NCBI RefSeq assembly: GCF_013114545.1
Contig: NZ_VTXI01000005.1
Coordinates: 1-64,000 of the forward strand
Length of the DNA: 64,000 nt
DNA from: Vibrio sp. RE86
GTDB lineage: Bacteria > Pseudomonadota > Gammaproteobacteria > Enterobacterales > Vibrionaceae
Reading direction: 5' to 3'
The notes beneath the pieces were generated by a model that did not search any database, was not told the DNA's origin, and worked only from the letters and a program-made list of their open reading frames with translations. Of this stretch, positions 26,134 through 35,883 are shown one piece after another (the stretch's first letter is position 1; each line of letters starts with the position of its first letter). Made by a program: the position numbers and the translations under genes.

Positions 26134-27154
26134 GTTATTAGGGATCACTCTGCTCACGATGACTAGCTTGTTGTATAGCAGTCTCTTGCTGTCTGACACA
26201 AAGGTATACGATGAGGCATCGCTCTCTCCAGAGGATGCTTTCGAACGCGGGATGCTTCTAAGATCTCAATTTAAAAACAGTGAAGGGCTTCGGTTTCTAA
26301 AGTCTGCTGCAGACAGAGGGCATGCGGATAGTGCTTTCGTCATGGCTCTTGAGCTATTAAGCCCCAACACGGCTTATCGGAATGAAACATTATCTCGAAG
26401 CTACATGCTACAAGCATACGAACAGGGTTCACTGAGTGCAATGAACTACTTTTCGACTCAAGCAGCATGGGGAACACAGAGGCAACGTGAGACACTTACA
26501 AATGGTTACTTTAACGCTCTGATTGATAATGGGAAGTATAACCCTCGGAACGCTTACTGGCTTTTGGCTGAATTCTACCATCGGATAGATCCCGAGCTAT
26601 CTCTTTACTATCTAGATATAGCGATTGAGTTCGAATCTCCACGAGCCTACTTGGAAAGTGCGTGGCGAATTAGTGCGGGAGAGCTGGATTACGTCTTTGA
26701 AGCAAAGGCACAGAGGGAGCTTAATCGCCGTTATCTGTTCGCTGCACGTGCGGGGTACATACCCGCAATTAAAAGCTACATCAAAGTTTTAGAAGAGAAA
26801 GCGGAGTTTAGTCAGGCGTATGAATGGCGGAAAACGGCACTTATGGCTGGGGACATCACATCGCTTGTTGCACTTGCGAATATCTACAGAGACAGTTCGT
26901 CTCAATATGATGCTTTTGTTGATCTCGATAAAGTGAAGTCTGCCGCTTACTGTGCTCTCTATCTTGAGGTCGCAGGAAAGGACAGATTCCCGATGATTTA
27001 CCGACAGGCTGAACAATGCTACTTGAATTCGATTGCAGATCTTGCGATGGAAGATCTGCAATCAATCGAGAATATCAAGCGTGAAATGCGACAATCAGTC
27101 GTATTTTATCACCATGATGAAATCTGGGACTCCATAAGTATTAAATTAGAATGA
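26117..27154 (+). CDS. Sel1/TPR-like exported protein coupled to PAAR
   Basis: About 345 residues. A hydrophobic N-terminal stretch (VKLLGITLLTMTSLLYSSLL) looks like a signal or anchor; the rest is helical with Sel1-like repeats (SEGLRFLKSAADRGHADSAF, ARAGYIPAIKSYIKVLEEKA). The start is uncertain: the frame is open from 26090 and GTG 26117, TTG 26126 or ATG 26159 are possible, the first two overlapping the PAAR stop. Its place matches VCA0106 of the V. cholerae cluster. It could act with PAAR loading or as an immunity-type protein; function unknown. Confidence 0.8.
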   Translation: MSILVKLLGITLLTMTSLLYSSLLLSDTKVYDEASLSPEDAFERGMLLRSQFKNSEGLRFLKSAADRGHADSAFVMALELLSPNTAYRNETLSRSYMLQAYEQGSLSAMNYFSTQAAWGTQRQRETLTNGYFNALIDNGKYNPRNAYWLLAEFYHRIDPELSLYYLDIAIEFESPRAYLESAWRISAGELDYVFEAKAQRELNRRYLFAARAGYIPAIKSYIKVLEEKAEFSQAYEWRKTALMAGDITSLVALANIYRDSSSQYDAFVDLDKVKSAAYCALYLEVAGKDRFPMIYRQAEQCYLNSIADLAMEDLQSIENIKREMRQSVVFYHHDEIWDSISIKLE

Positions 27155-27257
27155 TAAGCTGAGAACAACGCCGTATCTGAATCAGATAATACTTACGTCT
27201 TAATAATATATATTTTACTTTAATCAACACGGTTTAAAGTTAGATTATATATGCCTT

Positions 27258-27316
27258 CTCAATAGAGGTATTGAGCGACGAACATTAACTATTTAATGGC
27301 TATTAATCAGTCGCTC
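27258..27316 (+). other. overlapping hairpins upstream of tssB
   Basis: CTCAATA/TATTGAG around GAGG (27258-27275) shares its last three bases with GAGCGAC (27273-27279), which pairs with GTCGCTC (27310-27316). Inside the second is CATTAA/TTAATG (27283-27298). The two outer stems cannot form together. They lie in the 232-bp gap between the Sel1-like gene and tssB, so they are either the end of the first transcript or leader control of the second. I see no confident -35/-10 pair here. Confidence 0.5.
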
Positions 27317-27386
27317 TTCATTTTATTTCAATACTTATATGAACCCATATTATTACACCCAAACTTAGACTTGGAGAGATTTAGAT

Positions 27387-27884
27387 ATGTCAAAGGAAGG
27401 AAGCGTTGCGCCAAAAGAACGGATTAATATTAAATACATTCCGGCAACAGGTGATGCTCAATCTGAAGTAGAACTACCATTGAAAACATTGGTGGTGGGT
27501 GACTTTAAAGGTCATGCAGAAGACTCACCGATTGAAGAACGTAGCACAGTGTCAGTAGATAAAAACAACTTTGAATCTGTCATGCGCGAAAGTGAGCTGC
27601 GTTTAACGACTTCAGTGAAAAGTAAACTTGGTGAAGATGAGAATGCAGACCTACCTATTGAGCTTAAATTTGACTCTCTCTCAGATTTTTCTCCAGACTC
27701 GATCAGCTCTCAAGTTCCAGAACTAAACAAGCTTATAGAACTTCGAGAAGCTTTGGTGGCACTAAAGGGGCCGTTGGGGAACATTCCAGCGTTCAGAGAA
27801 CGTTTGCAAGAGCTACTCAGTTCAGAAGAGTCGCGCGAGAAGTTGCTGGGTGAACTGAACCTTGTAAGTAGCGATACAAACTAG
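27387..27884 (+). CDS. tssB: T6SS sheath small subunit TssB (VipA)
   Basis: 165-residue small subunit of the contractile sheath. Family features are the N-terminal APKERINIKYIPATGD, the VGDFKGHAEDSPIEERS segment and the acidic C-terminal helix. It pairs with TssC to build sheath around the Hcp tube in the cytoplasm. RBS TTGGAGAG lies before ATG 27387. First gene of the main cluster, 52 bp from tssC. Confidence 0.97.
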   Translation: MSKEGSVAPKERINIKYIPATGDAQSEVELPLKTLVVGDFKGHAEDSPIEERSTVSVDKNNFESVMRESELRLTTSVKSKLGEDENADLPIELKFDSLSDFSPDSISSQVPELNKLIELREALVALKGPLGNIPAFRERLQELLSSEESREKLLGELNLVSSDTN

Positions 27885-27935
27885 AACAAAAACTGACTAA
27901 TAACACGCGTCATTTATGGATTAGGATAATCAGGA

Positions 27936-29408
27936 ATGTCTACAGATACGGTATTAGAAAGACCTCAAGAAACCCAAGTTGGTTTACTTGATGAAATCAT
28001 GGCACAAACGAAAATTGCACCGAGTGAAGAAGGTTACGATATAGCAAAAAAAGGTGTTGCCGCTTTTATTGAAAATCTAATTGGAACTCAGCAAACGGAT
28101 GAAGCAGTAAACAAATCTCTTGTTGATCAAATGTTGGTCGAACTCGATAAGAAAATCAGCGCCCAGATGGATGAGATACTTCATGACGAGAAGTTTCAAC
28201 AGATGGAGTCATCGTGGCGTGGATTGAAACTACTGGTTGATAGAACTGACTTTGCAGAAAACAATAAAATCGATCTTCTACACGTCACTAAAGAAGAATT
28301 GCTGGAAGATTTTGAGTTCGCGCCAGAAACAACCCAGTCTGGTCTATACAAGCATGTTTATTCATCTGGTTATGGTCAATTTGGTGGAGAACCGACTGGG
28401 GCTATTATCGGTAACTTTTCCTTTACCCCATCAACACCCGACATGAAGCTTCTCCAGTACATGGGTTCATTGGGTGCTATGGCTCATGCGCCATTTCTTT
28501 CGAGTGTTGCTCCTGAATTTTTTGGTATTGATTCCTTTGAAGAGTTACCGAATATCAAAGATATTAAATCGATTTTCGAGAGCCCGAAATATACTAAGTG
28601 GCGTTCATTACGTGAATCAGAAGATGCCCGATATATTGGTCTTACAGCGCCTCGTTTTCTCTTGAGAGTTCCATATGATCCAGTAGAGAATCCAATCAAG
28701 TCCTTCAATTACAATGAGAGCGTCTCTGAATCTCATGAACATTACTTGTGGGGTAATACTGCATTTGCTTTCGCGACGCGCCTAACCGACAGTTTTGCGA
28801 AATATCGCTGGTGTCCAAACATTATCGGTCCACAAAGTGGTGGTGCAGTAGAAGATTTACCTGTACATGTGTTTGAGTCGATGGGGGCATTGCAGTCAAA
28901 AATTCCAACGGAAGTGCTGATCACCGACCGCAAAGAGTTCGAACTCGCAGAAGAGGGCTTTATTGCGTTGACGATGCGTAAAGGAAGCGATAACGCGGCA
29001 TTCTTCTCAGCAAACTCCATCCAGAAACCTAAGGTCTTCCCAAATACCAAGGAAGGTAAAGAAGCCGAGACCAACTACAAACTGGGCACGCAGCTCCCAT
29101 ATATGATGATCATCAATCGCCTTGCTCACTATATTAAAGTTCTTCAGCGTGAACAAATTGGTGCTTGGAAAGAGCGTCAAGACTTAGAGCGAGAGTTGAA
29201 TACTTGGATTAAGCAATTTGTTGCGGACCAAGAGAACCCGCCTGCAGATGTTCGCAGTCGACGACCACTTCGCGGTGCGAATATCGAAGTTGCCGATGTC
29301 GAGGGAAATCCTGGCTGGTATCAAGTTTCTTTGTCGGTACGTCCTCACTTTAAGTACATGGGGGCTAACTTTGAGTTGTCCTTAGTTGGTCGCTTAGATC
29401 AGGCGTAA
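27936..29408 (+). CDS. tssC: T6SS sheath large subunit TssC (VipB)
   Basis: 490-residue large sheath subunit; forms the bulk of the contractile tail with TssB. Conserved blocks SSWRGLKLLVDRTDF, GEPTGAIIGNFSF, YIGLTAPRFLLRVPYDP and the C-terminal VRPHFKYMGANFELSLVGRLD are present. Length agrees with VipB. tssE starts 4 bp after the stop. Confidence 0.98.
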   Translation: MSTDTVLERPQETQVGLLDEIMAQTKIAPSEEGYDIAKKGVAAFIENLIGTQQTDEAVNKSLVDQMLVELDKKISAQMDEILHDEKFQQMESSWRGLKLLVDRTDFAENNKIDLLHVTKEELLEDFEFAPETTQSGLYKHVYSSGYGQFGGEPTGAIIGNFSFTPSTPDMKLLQYMGSLGAMAHAPFLSSVAPEFFGIDSFEELPNIKDIKSIFESPKYTKWRSLRESEDARYIGLTAPRFLLRVPYDPVENPIKSFNYNESVSESHEHYLWGNTAFAFATRLTDSFAKYRWCPNIIGPQSGGAVEDLPVHVFESMGALQSKIPTEVLITDRKEFELAEEGFIALTMRKGSDNAAFFSANSIQKPKVFPNTKEGKEAETNYKLGTQLPYMMIINRLAHYIKVLQREQIGAWKERQDLERELNTWIKQFVADQENPPADVRSRRPLRGANIEVADVEGNPGWYQVSLSVRPHFKYMGANFELSLVGRLDQA

Positions 29409-29412
29409 TTGT

Positions 29413-29850
29413 ATGGCGTACTTTGCTCCAGAAGAGAGTACGTTTGGTGTTGGCTTCTTAGAACGACTAGAAGCCAACACTCCTGACGTCTCCATGACAA
29501 AAGGGCCAACACCGAGTGATGTTCTGAAATCTATCAAATTGAATGTCACTAAAGTGTTGAACACTCGAGTAGGTGGAGCGCAAAGTGCCCCTTCTCTTGG
29601 GTTATTAGATTTTAACGATGCCACAATGGATAAGCTTGACTTGTCACTAAAAGTGAAACTCTCGATACAAGAGTGTTTACAACGCTATGAACCACGTTTG
29701 AAGAATATATTAGTGGTCGCGAAAAATGACTCGGTCAATGCCTTATCGCTTGAGTTTTACATCAATGCCGAGATAAACAGTGCTGCCGTTCATGAGCGAG
29801 TTCAATTTAGCCTGTTACTTGATCAAAATCGAAAGTACCGAGTGGTTTAA
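29413..29850 (+). CDS. tssE: T6SS baseplate protein TssE (gp25-like)
   Basis: 145-residue lysozyme-like/gp25 baseplate wedge protein that starts sheath assembly. It has the N-terminal FLERLEANTPD, NVTKVLNTRVGGAQSAPSLGLLDFND and the conserved EPR motif (LQRYEPRLKNI). Tight spacing to tssC and tssF (5 bp) shows co-translation. Confidence 0.95.
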   Translation: MAYFAPEESTFGVGFLERLEANTPDVSMTKGPTPSDVLKSIKLNVTKVLNTRVGGAQSAPSLGLLDFNDATMDKLDLSLKVKLSIQECLQRYEPRLKNILVVAKNDSVNALSLEFYINAEINSAAVHERVQFSLLLDQNRKYRVV

Positions 29851-29855
29851 GGATT

Positions 29856-31625
29856 ATGACCCAAGACAAATACTTTAGAGAGGAGCTTACTTTCCTAAAA
29901 GAGCAAGGAAGGGAGTTCACGGAAATCTATCCTCAATTGTCAAGATTCCTTCATGGGCGAACAATGGATCCAGATGTCGAGCGTTTGCTTGAAGGTTTTG
30001 CGTTCTTAACCGGACGATTACGTGAAAAAGTTGACGATGAATTTCCTGAGCTCACGCACTCGATGATTAATATGCTTTGGCCTAATTACCTTCGCCCTGT
30101 TCCGAGTATGAGTATTCTAGCTTTTACACCGAACAAAAGTGTTAGTGAAAAGCAGGTGATCAGTAAAGGGACTCAAGTTGATAGTAAGGTGATTTTTGAC
30201 ACCAAATGCCATTTTCAAACTTGCCGCGAAGTCTCGCTCTATCCTTTAGAATGCACCGGTGTTCAAACGCAACACACCCGAAAAGCGACCACGATTGAAG
30301 TAATCATGGAAACGCAAGGTGAAAGTACATTAGGAAATATAGGTTTGGATGATCTTCGCTTTTATCTTGGGGGAGACAACTATAGTTCACAGATGTTGTA
30401 CCTCTGGTTAAACCATTACCTAGATAAAGTCGTTGTTGAGATTAATGGCACGGAGTTTTTCTTACGAGACGACTGTTTCAAAACCGTTGGTTTTGACAGT
30501 AGTGATGTGTTGTTGCCGTATCCAACCAATGTTTATGAAGGTTATCGAATCTTACAGGAATACTTGTCATTCCCTGAAGCGTTTCATTTTTTTGATCTTG
30601 TAGGGCTTGATCAAACGGTGCCCAAAGGTTTCACGGGTCAGTTTTCAATTAAGTTTCATTTTTCTAAGACGTTGCCTGTTGATGTTCGAGTTAAACAAGA
30701 AAGCTTTCAGTTGTATTGCACGCCAATCATCAATTTATTTGAACATGATGCGGATCCAATTGATCTATCAGGCCGTCAATCTGAGTATCGAGTGACTCCT
30801 TCGAGTCGGTACCCATCTCACTATGAAATCTTCAGTTTTGAAAGTGTAGAAGGGTGGCAAGACTCTTCAGCAAAAGGTCAGAGAATTAGAGGAGCAAAAC
30901 GAGTTTATTCGCCATTTGAGAGTTTTCAGCATGAGGTGGAACGAGCAAGGAATCGCAAGGCGCTCTACTATCGAGTGCGAGTTAAAGAGAGCATTCGAGG
31001 TGATGGGTTCGATAATTTTATCTCATTTGTGCGTAGTGATGAGACGACATCACTTGACGTTGATGAAGCGGTATCGATCAAGCTTATGTGCACCAATAGA
31101 CTGTTACCCTTAGAACTTGGTATTGGTGATATTAATGAGCCCACTGATACATCACCACCGTTTGCGAGCTTTCAAAATATTACGATTCCATCACAGTCCT
31201 TAAGGCCAATTTTGGACGGAAGTTTACTGTGGACACTGATCTCCAACTTGTCTCTGAACTATTTGTCGTTGCTTTCAAAAGATGCGCTAAGCAGTGTGTT
31301 GAGAGCCTATGATTTTAAAGCATTGGTAGATCGCCAAGCAGAAAAGATCTCTCGTCAACGTTTAGATGCAATCCACAAAATAGAATCTAAACCTGTCGAT
31401 AGGATTATTCGAGGTTTACCTGTCCGAGGGCTTCATTCAACTCTCCACATAGAACAATCGAATTTTGGTTCGGAAGGTGATCTATTTTTGTTTGGTTCAG
31501 TTTTGAGTCATTTTTTTGCGCTGTATGCGAGTATCAACTCTTTTCATGAATTGCACGTAGTGAATACCAACAATCAAGAGAGGTATACATGGGGATCTCA
31601 AGTGGGGATGCAACCCCTCATCTAG
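29856..31625 (+). CDS. tssF: T6SS baseplate protein TssF (VasA)
   Basis: 589-residue baseplate wedge subunit. The N-terminus (YFREELTFLKEQGREFTEIYPQLSRFL) and the DPDVERLLEGFAFLTGRLREK block are diagnostic. It forms TssF2-TssG with the next gene product. The end overlaps the tssG start by 37 bp, which is long but supported by a good RBS (GAGAGG) before the tssG ATG. Confidence 0.96.
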   Translation: MTQDKYFREELTFLKEQGREFTEIYPQLSRFLHGRTMDPDVERLLEGFAFLTGRLREKVDDEFPELTHSMINMLWPNYLRPVPSMSILAFTPNKSVSEKQVISKGTQVDSKVIFDTKCHFQTCREVSLYPLECTGVQTQHTRKATTIEVIMETQGESTLGNIGLDDLRFYLGGDNYSSQMLYLWLNHYLDKVVVEINGTEFFLRDDCFKTVGFDSSDVLLPYPTNVYEGYRILQEYLSFPEAFHFFDLVGLDQTVPKGFTGQFSIKFHFSKTLPVDVRVKQESFQLYCTPIINLFEHDADPIDLSGRQSEYRVTPSSRYPSHYEIFSFESVEGWQDSSAKGQRIRGAKRVYSPFESFQHEVERARNRKALYYRVRVKESIRGDGFDNFISFVRSDETTSLDVDEAVSIKLMCTNRLLPLELGIGDINEPTDTSPPFASFQNITIPSQSLRPILDGSLLWTLISNLSLNYLSLLSKDALSSVLRAYDFKALVDRQAEKISRQRLDAIHKIESKPVDRIIRGLPVRGLHSTLHIEQSNFGSEGDLFLFGSVLSHFFALYASINSFHELHVVNTNNQERYTWGSQVGMQPLI

Positions 31626-32605
31626 TTGAGGAGGACACGGATCTCAACCAGTTCGAGTTACCCAGTAAGGTGCATGACTACAACTTCTTTCAATTGGTTG
31701 AGGTATTGCAAAAGCTGAGTCAGTTGAATCCAGATGAAGATGATTGGGAGCGGAAATGCAAACTGGTGTTTAGTGCAAACCCCAGTCTGGGTTTTTCGCC
31801 TTCAGATGTGGATGAATTGGTTTGCTTAGAAGATGAAAGGATGGTCGTCAGGACAAACTTTTTTGGCCTTTCTGGTGCGCAGTCTCCATTACCGGGTTTT
31901 GTCGTAGAACAGTTTCTCAATGAAGAACCCGGAGGACATAAGCAACCATTTGTTGATTTCTTTAATAACCGCTTAATCAACTTGGTTTATCGCATTTGGC
32001 GAAAGTATCGATACTTCGTTCGATTTCAGCCGGATGCAACGGACGACTTTTCGAGTCAACTACTGTCACTCGTTGGGTTAGGGTCTCCGGAATTGCGAGG
32101 GGACACGCCAATCAATTGGTGCAAGATGTTGGCGTATTCTGGAACTCTCGCCGGGCGAAGTCGTTCACCTCAAGTAGTGTCAGGCATTATCGCCCATTGC
32201 TTTGATTTACAAGATGTAAAAATTCGTCAATGGACTCCAAGAAAGGTGCAGATTGACCCATCTCAACAATCTCAGCTAGGTAAGCGAAATAGTGAGCTAG
32301 GAGTGTCGAGTATGGTCGGAGAGTCAGTTATCGATTGTAACGGGAAATTCACGATATGCATTCGAGGTCTCTCTCGCAGTCAGTTTTTAGACTTTTTACC
32401 TTCAGGAAAAGAGTTTAAGCCTTTATGTAAATTGGTGGAGTTTATTTTACGTGAACAGATGGCTTATGACCTAGAGCTCACAATGAACGATGACGAAGAG
32501 CAGGAATTGGCTCTAACCAAGCATTCAGACATCGCACTAGGTTGGACTTCATTTTTAGGTAGAAGCCAAGAAAGCAAACACATTTTAATTCAAGTAAGGC
32601 AGTAA
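31589..32605 (+). CDS. tssG: T6SS baseplate protein TssG (VasB)
   Basis: 338-residue TssG. Family blocks include YNFFQLVEVLQKLSQLNPDEDD, ANPSLGFSPSDVDEL, the FFGLSGAQSPLPGFVVEQFL motif and FVDFFNNRLINLVYRIWRKY. It binds TssF and contacts TssK. The start at 31589 lies inside tssF. Four bp separate it from the FHA gene. Confidence 0.96.
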   Translation: MGISSGDATPHLVEEDTDLNQFELPSKVHDYNFFQLVEVLQKLSQLNPDEDDWERKCKLVFSANPSLGFSPSDVDELVCLEDERMVVRTNFFGLSGAQSPLPGFVVEQFLNEEPGGHKQPFVDFFNNRLINLVYRIWRKYRYFVRFQPDATDDFSSQLLSLVGLGSPELRGDTPINWCKMLAYSGTLAGRSRSPQVVSGIIAHCFDLQDVKIRQWTPRKVQIDPSQQSQLGKRNSELGVSSMVGESVIDCNGKFTICIRGLSRSQFLDFLPSGKEFKPLCKLVEFILREQMAYDLELTMNDDEEQELALTKHSDIALGWTSFLGRSQESKHILIQVRQ

Positions 32606-32608
32606 TAG

Positions 32609-34063
32609 ATGGTCAACTCTCGTTTACCCGATTTATCGTTTATCGTAATAAACGCTGAAAAACTAGACTCAGGACTCTCGGCATTTATTGAGTGGATATT
32701 GCCCTATGGTGTTATCGGGTCATCACCTTCGTCAGAGTGGTGTTTGAAGGACGCAGAAAATCAAGTTCATAGTAGTCATTGTGAAATTGTAATGGTGGAC
32801 GGAGCTTTTTGCCTTAGAGATCTTTGTGGTGAAACGTATATAAACGGTTCTGATATGCCGATAGGAAGGGACCAGTTAGCAAAACTCGGACATAAGGACC
32901 AAATCGTTATTGGACCTTATCAGGTGCGTGTCATTTTTGGCGATGCAGAGGGTGAATTGACCGACCCATTGAGCGGTATGTTTTCTATTAAAGAAGCTGA
33001 CCTTTTATCGGATGAAGGGACCTTTGAAGTACAGAAAAAAGCAGATTGTGAAATGCCCAATCTCGATCCATTAGCCGCGTTAGAACAACGCGGTAACCAT
33101 GAATCCCCAAAGTCATTGTTAGACCCTATTGAGCACGAGCAAGACGAGCAAAGCCTGTTAGATTCGGGTGTGGAAAGTAACACACTGATAAATAAAACAA
33201 ACGGCACTTTGCAGGCAGACAGTGATGACCAAATTTCTTCGTCAATGAGTTTAAAAAGAATCTTGAGTTTTGGCTTTGGCGCTAAGAAAAAAACATTGGC
33301 GAAAGATAAAGAGAACAGCATTGAGGTTATTAAACCTCATACCAATCAACCAACACACATGGCTTCAGAGGACTTATACATGGACGATCAAACGCTTGAC
33401 TTACTTGAGGAAGAGGTAGCAAAAAGCATTCAAATTGACCCTAAAAGATCGACAATACAGAGTTCAGCTGGCCACCTTGTGACTGGCCCAATGCTCAATG
33501 GTTTAGGTGCAGAAGTGGATGGCACAGAAAGTGTCGAACGTATGCATATACTATCTGAGGAAATAGGTGAGTCTTTAAAAGCGTGCATTCAAGGGCTTTT
33601 ATCTCTTCATCAACACGTCGATGAAGGACGTTTTGGTACGTTGAATCGCAACCTTCAGCCGATTGAAGATAACCCTTTGAGACTAGGGTTACCATATGAC
33701 CAGACGATAAAGACCATGTACGGACAAGGCAAAAGTGCCGTTCATCTGTCTGCACCAGCGGCGATCGAAGAGAGTCTAGCGAATGTTCAATCTCATAATG
33801 AAGCTATGCAATACGCGACCAGTGAAGCATTGAATCAAATCCTAGGTGCGTTTTCCCCAGACGTTTTGCTGAAACGTTTTAATAGCTACAAACGTACAAG
33901 CCAACCTTTAGAACAAAGTGAGAACTCGTGGGCGTGGGATATGTACTGTAACTATTATCAAGAGCTTACGTCACATCGTCAGCAAGGCTTTGACAAGTTG
34001 TTTTGGGAGATCTTTGAGCAAGCGTATGACCGAAAGATTCGGGAAAGACAATTGGAGTGTTAA
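32609..34063 (+). CDS. vasC: FHA-domain T6SS protein (VasC/TagH-type)
   Basis: 484 residues. The N-terminal forkhead-associated domain (about 25-110) shows GSSPSSEWCLKD, SSHCEI and YINGSDM, matching the fold's phosphothreonine-binding loops in degenerate form. A low-complexity acidic middle is followed by a C-terminal helical VasC domain (about 305-480). In other systems FHA proteins are controlled by the PpkA kinase and PppA phosphatase; neither is encoded here. Overlaps tssJ slightly if GTG 34057 is used. Confidence 0.92.
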   Translation: MVNSRLPDLSFIVINAEKLDSGLSAFIEWILPYGVIGSSPSSEWCLKDAENQVHSSHCEIVMVDGAFCLRDLCGETYINGSDMPIGRDQLAKLGHKDQIVIGPYQVRVIFGDAEGELTDPLSGMFSIKEADLLSDEGTFEVQKKADCEMPNLDPLAALEQRGNHESPKSLLDPIEHEQDEQSLLDSGVESNTLINKTNGTLQADSDDQISSSMSLKRILSFGFGAKKKTLAKDKENSIEVIKPHTNQPTHMASEDLYMDDQTLDLLEEEVAKSIQIDPKRSTIQSSAGHLVTGPMLNGLGAEVDGTESVERMHILSEEIGESLKACIQGLLSLHQHVDEGRFGTLNRNLQPIEDNPLRLGLPYDQTIKTMYGQGKSAVHLSAPAAIEESLANVQSHNEAMQYATSEALNQILGAFSPDVLLKRFNSYKRTSQPLEQSENSWAWDMYCNYYQELTSHRQQGFDKLFWEIFEQAYDRKIRERQLEC

Positions 34064-34542
34064 TGGTGAAGCGTTCACTTTTTATTGGCTTGTTTTCACT
34101 GCTGGTCGCAGCTTGCAGCAGTGAACCTGATTATAACCCGGCACAGGAAGCGACTAGCGTAACGTTTAGTTTAGTCGCTTCTGAAGGCGTTAACCCAAAT
34201 GTTTGGGGAGAAGCTTCTCCCGTAGAAATACAAGTATTTGAACTGGTTGATGATTCAATGTTCATGTCAGCAAGCTACGACCAACTTAAACAAGATCATA
34301 AAAAAGCGCTAAAAAGCAACTTTGTCAAAAGTTATGACTACGTTTTGCTCCCAGGGCAGTTCAAGTTCGTTAACCCTATTGAAGTGGACGATGAGACGAA
34401 TTACATCGGTGTTCTCGCAAACTTTTCGGACGTAGAGCTGAGTGAATGGAAGAAGGCAGTGAAGGTTTTAAATAAAGGTAGGGAGTATCACTTGTTGATG
34501 TTGTTGAGCGACTACGATGTAAAGTTGGAAAGGGTGGAATAG
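34063..34542 (+). CDS. tssJ: T6SS outer-membrane lipoprotein TssJ (VasD)
   Basis: 159-residue lipoprotein: signal peptide MVKRSLFIGLFSLLVAAC with the lipidated cysteine at residue 18, then the TssJ beta-sandwich (SVTFSLVASEGVNPNVWGEASPVEIQVFEL split by strands). It anchors the TssJLM membrane complex to the outer membrane through TssM. ATG 34063 has GGAG five bp upstream. Confidence 0.95.
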   Translation: MVKRSLFIGLFSLLVAACSSEPDYNPAQEATSVTFSLVASEGVNPNVWGEASPVEIQVFELVDDSMFMSASYDQLKQDHKKALKSNFVKSYDYVLLPGQFKFVNPIEVDDETNYIGVLANFSDVELSEWKKAVKVLNKGREYHLLMLLSDYDVKLERVE

Positions 34543-34546
34543 GGTA

Positions 34547-35881
34547 ATGTTTTCTCGAAATCGAGTGATTTGGAATGAGGGGTTATTCATAAAGCCTCAA
34601 CATTTTCAACAGCAACAGAGAAATACTGAGTATGTTATTGATGAACGTATCGCAACGATAAGCGGCTATTTATATGGCGTATCGGAATTTTCGTTCAATC
34701 CTGAGTATCTGTCATTTGGGCGTATTGCGATTGATCGCGCAGTAGGTGTTATGCCCGACGGTTCCGTATTTCGTATCCCTCAAGAAGATCTTTCTCCTGA
34801 CGCATTGGAAGTCGAAGATGGTTCTCTAGCCAATCAACTGGTTTATCTTGCTGTGCCACTTCGTAGCGAATCATTGCGAGAAGTCAGTTGGCCTGAGGAA
34901 CAAGGGACTGGTCGTTATGACAGTCGTCGTTTAGAGGTTCGAGATATCCATACTCTGCAAGGTGACCTGACGACGATTGATGTTTCTCCATTTCGTATAC
35001 AACTGATGTTAGAGAGGGATGACCGAAGCTCGTATGCATCACTAGCGGTGGGGAGAATCTTAGAAAAACGCCCAGACGGCAGCGTTGTCATGGATCCTGA
35101 GTTTATACCGTGTCATGTAAATGTCGTTGGTCACCAAATTCTACATCGTTTTATTAATGAGGTGGCGGGTTTGATGTCAGAGCGTGCGAAGAATATCGCT
35201 CAGCGCATTAGTTCACCGTCACAAGGAGGCGTTGCGGATGTATCAGACTTCATGCTGCTTCAAGCTTTGAATAGGCTTCAGCCACAAGTTCGTCACTTAG
35301 CGGATCTGAGAAGCTTGCATCCCGAAAGGCTGTTTGAATCGTTAACCATGTTGGTTGGTGAGTTATCCACGTTCACCGATGAAGGTCGTCTTCCACCTAA
35401 GCTGAACAGTTATAACCATGACATGCCGACAGAGTCTTTCATTCCTCTTATGCGTCATTTAAGGCAGGCACTGAGTGTTGTCTTAGAACCCCGAGCAGTA
35501 TCAATCCAACTTGATAAACGCAAATACGGCCTGATGGTAGCCCCAATACAAGATCCTCAGTTAATGGAAAGTGCTGACTTTATCGTCGCAGTTAAAGCCC
35601 GAATGCCAATGGACGAGCTGCGCTCTAAGTTTACGCAGCAAACCAAGATCTCGTCGGTTGAGAAAATCCGTGAACTCATTTCTCTTCAATTACCAGGCGT
35701 TCCTTTGGTGGCGTTACCCGTTGCTCCACGTCAGTTGCCATATCATGCAGGGTATATTTACTACCAGCTCGATAAAGCGAGTTCAGCATGGCAGTTGTTG
35801 TCTAAGTCGAGCGGTTTTGCTTTCCATATCGCTGCAGCCTTTGATGACTTGGATCTTCAATTCTGGGCAATAAGGAGCTAA
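34547..35881 (+). CDS. tssK: T6SS baseplate adaptor TssK (VasE)
   Basis: 444-residue TssK, which links the TssFG wedges to TssL/TssM. The opening NRVIWNEGLFIKPQHFQQQQR is the family signature, as are PRAVSIQLDKRKYGLMVAP and LPGVPLVALPVAPRQLPYH. Two bp separate it from tssL. Confidence 0.97.
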   Translation: MFSRNRVIWNEGLFIKPQHFQQQQRNTEYVIDERIATISGYLYGVSEFSFNPEYLSFGRIAIDRAVGVMPDGSVFRIPQEDLSPDALEVEDGSLANQLVYLAVPLRSESLREVSWPEEQGTGRYDSRRLEVRDIHTLQGDLTTIDVSPFRIQLMLERDDRSSYASLAVGRILEKRPDGSVVMDPEFIPCHVNVVGHQILHRFINEVAGLMSERAKNIAQRISSPSQGGVADVSDFMLLQALNRLQPQVRHLADLRSLHPERLFESLTMLVGELSTFTDEGRLPPKLNSYNHDMPTESFIPLMRHLRQALSVVLEPRAVSIQLDKRKYGLMVAPIQDPQLMESADFIVAVKARMPMDELRSKFTQQTKISSVEKIRELISLQLPGVPLVALPVAPRQLPYHAGYIYYQLDKASSAWQLLSKSSGFAFHIAAAFDDLDLQFWAIRS

Positions 35882-35883
35882 CG

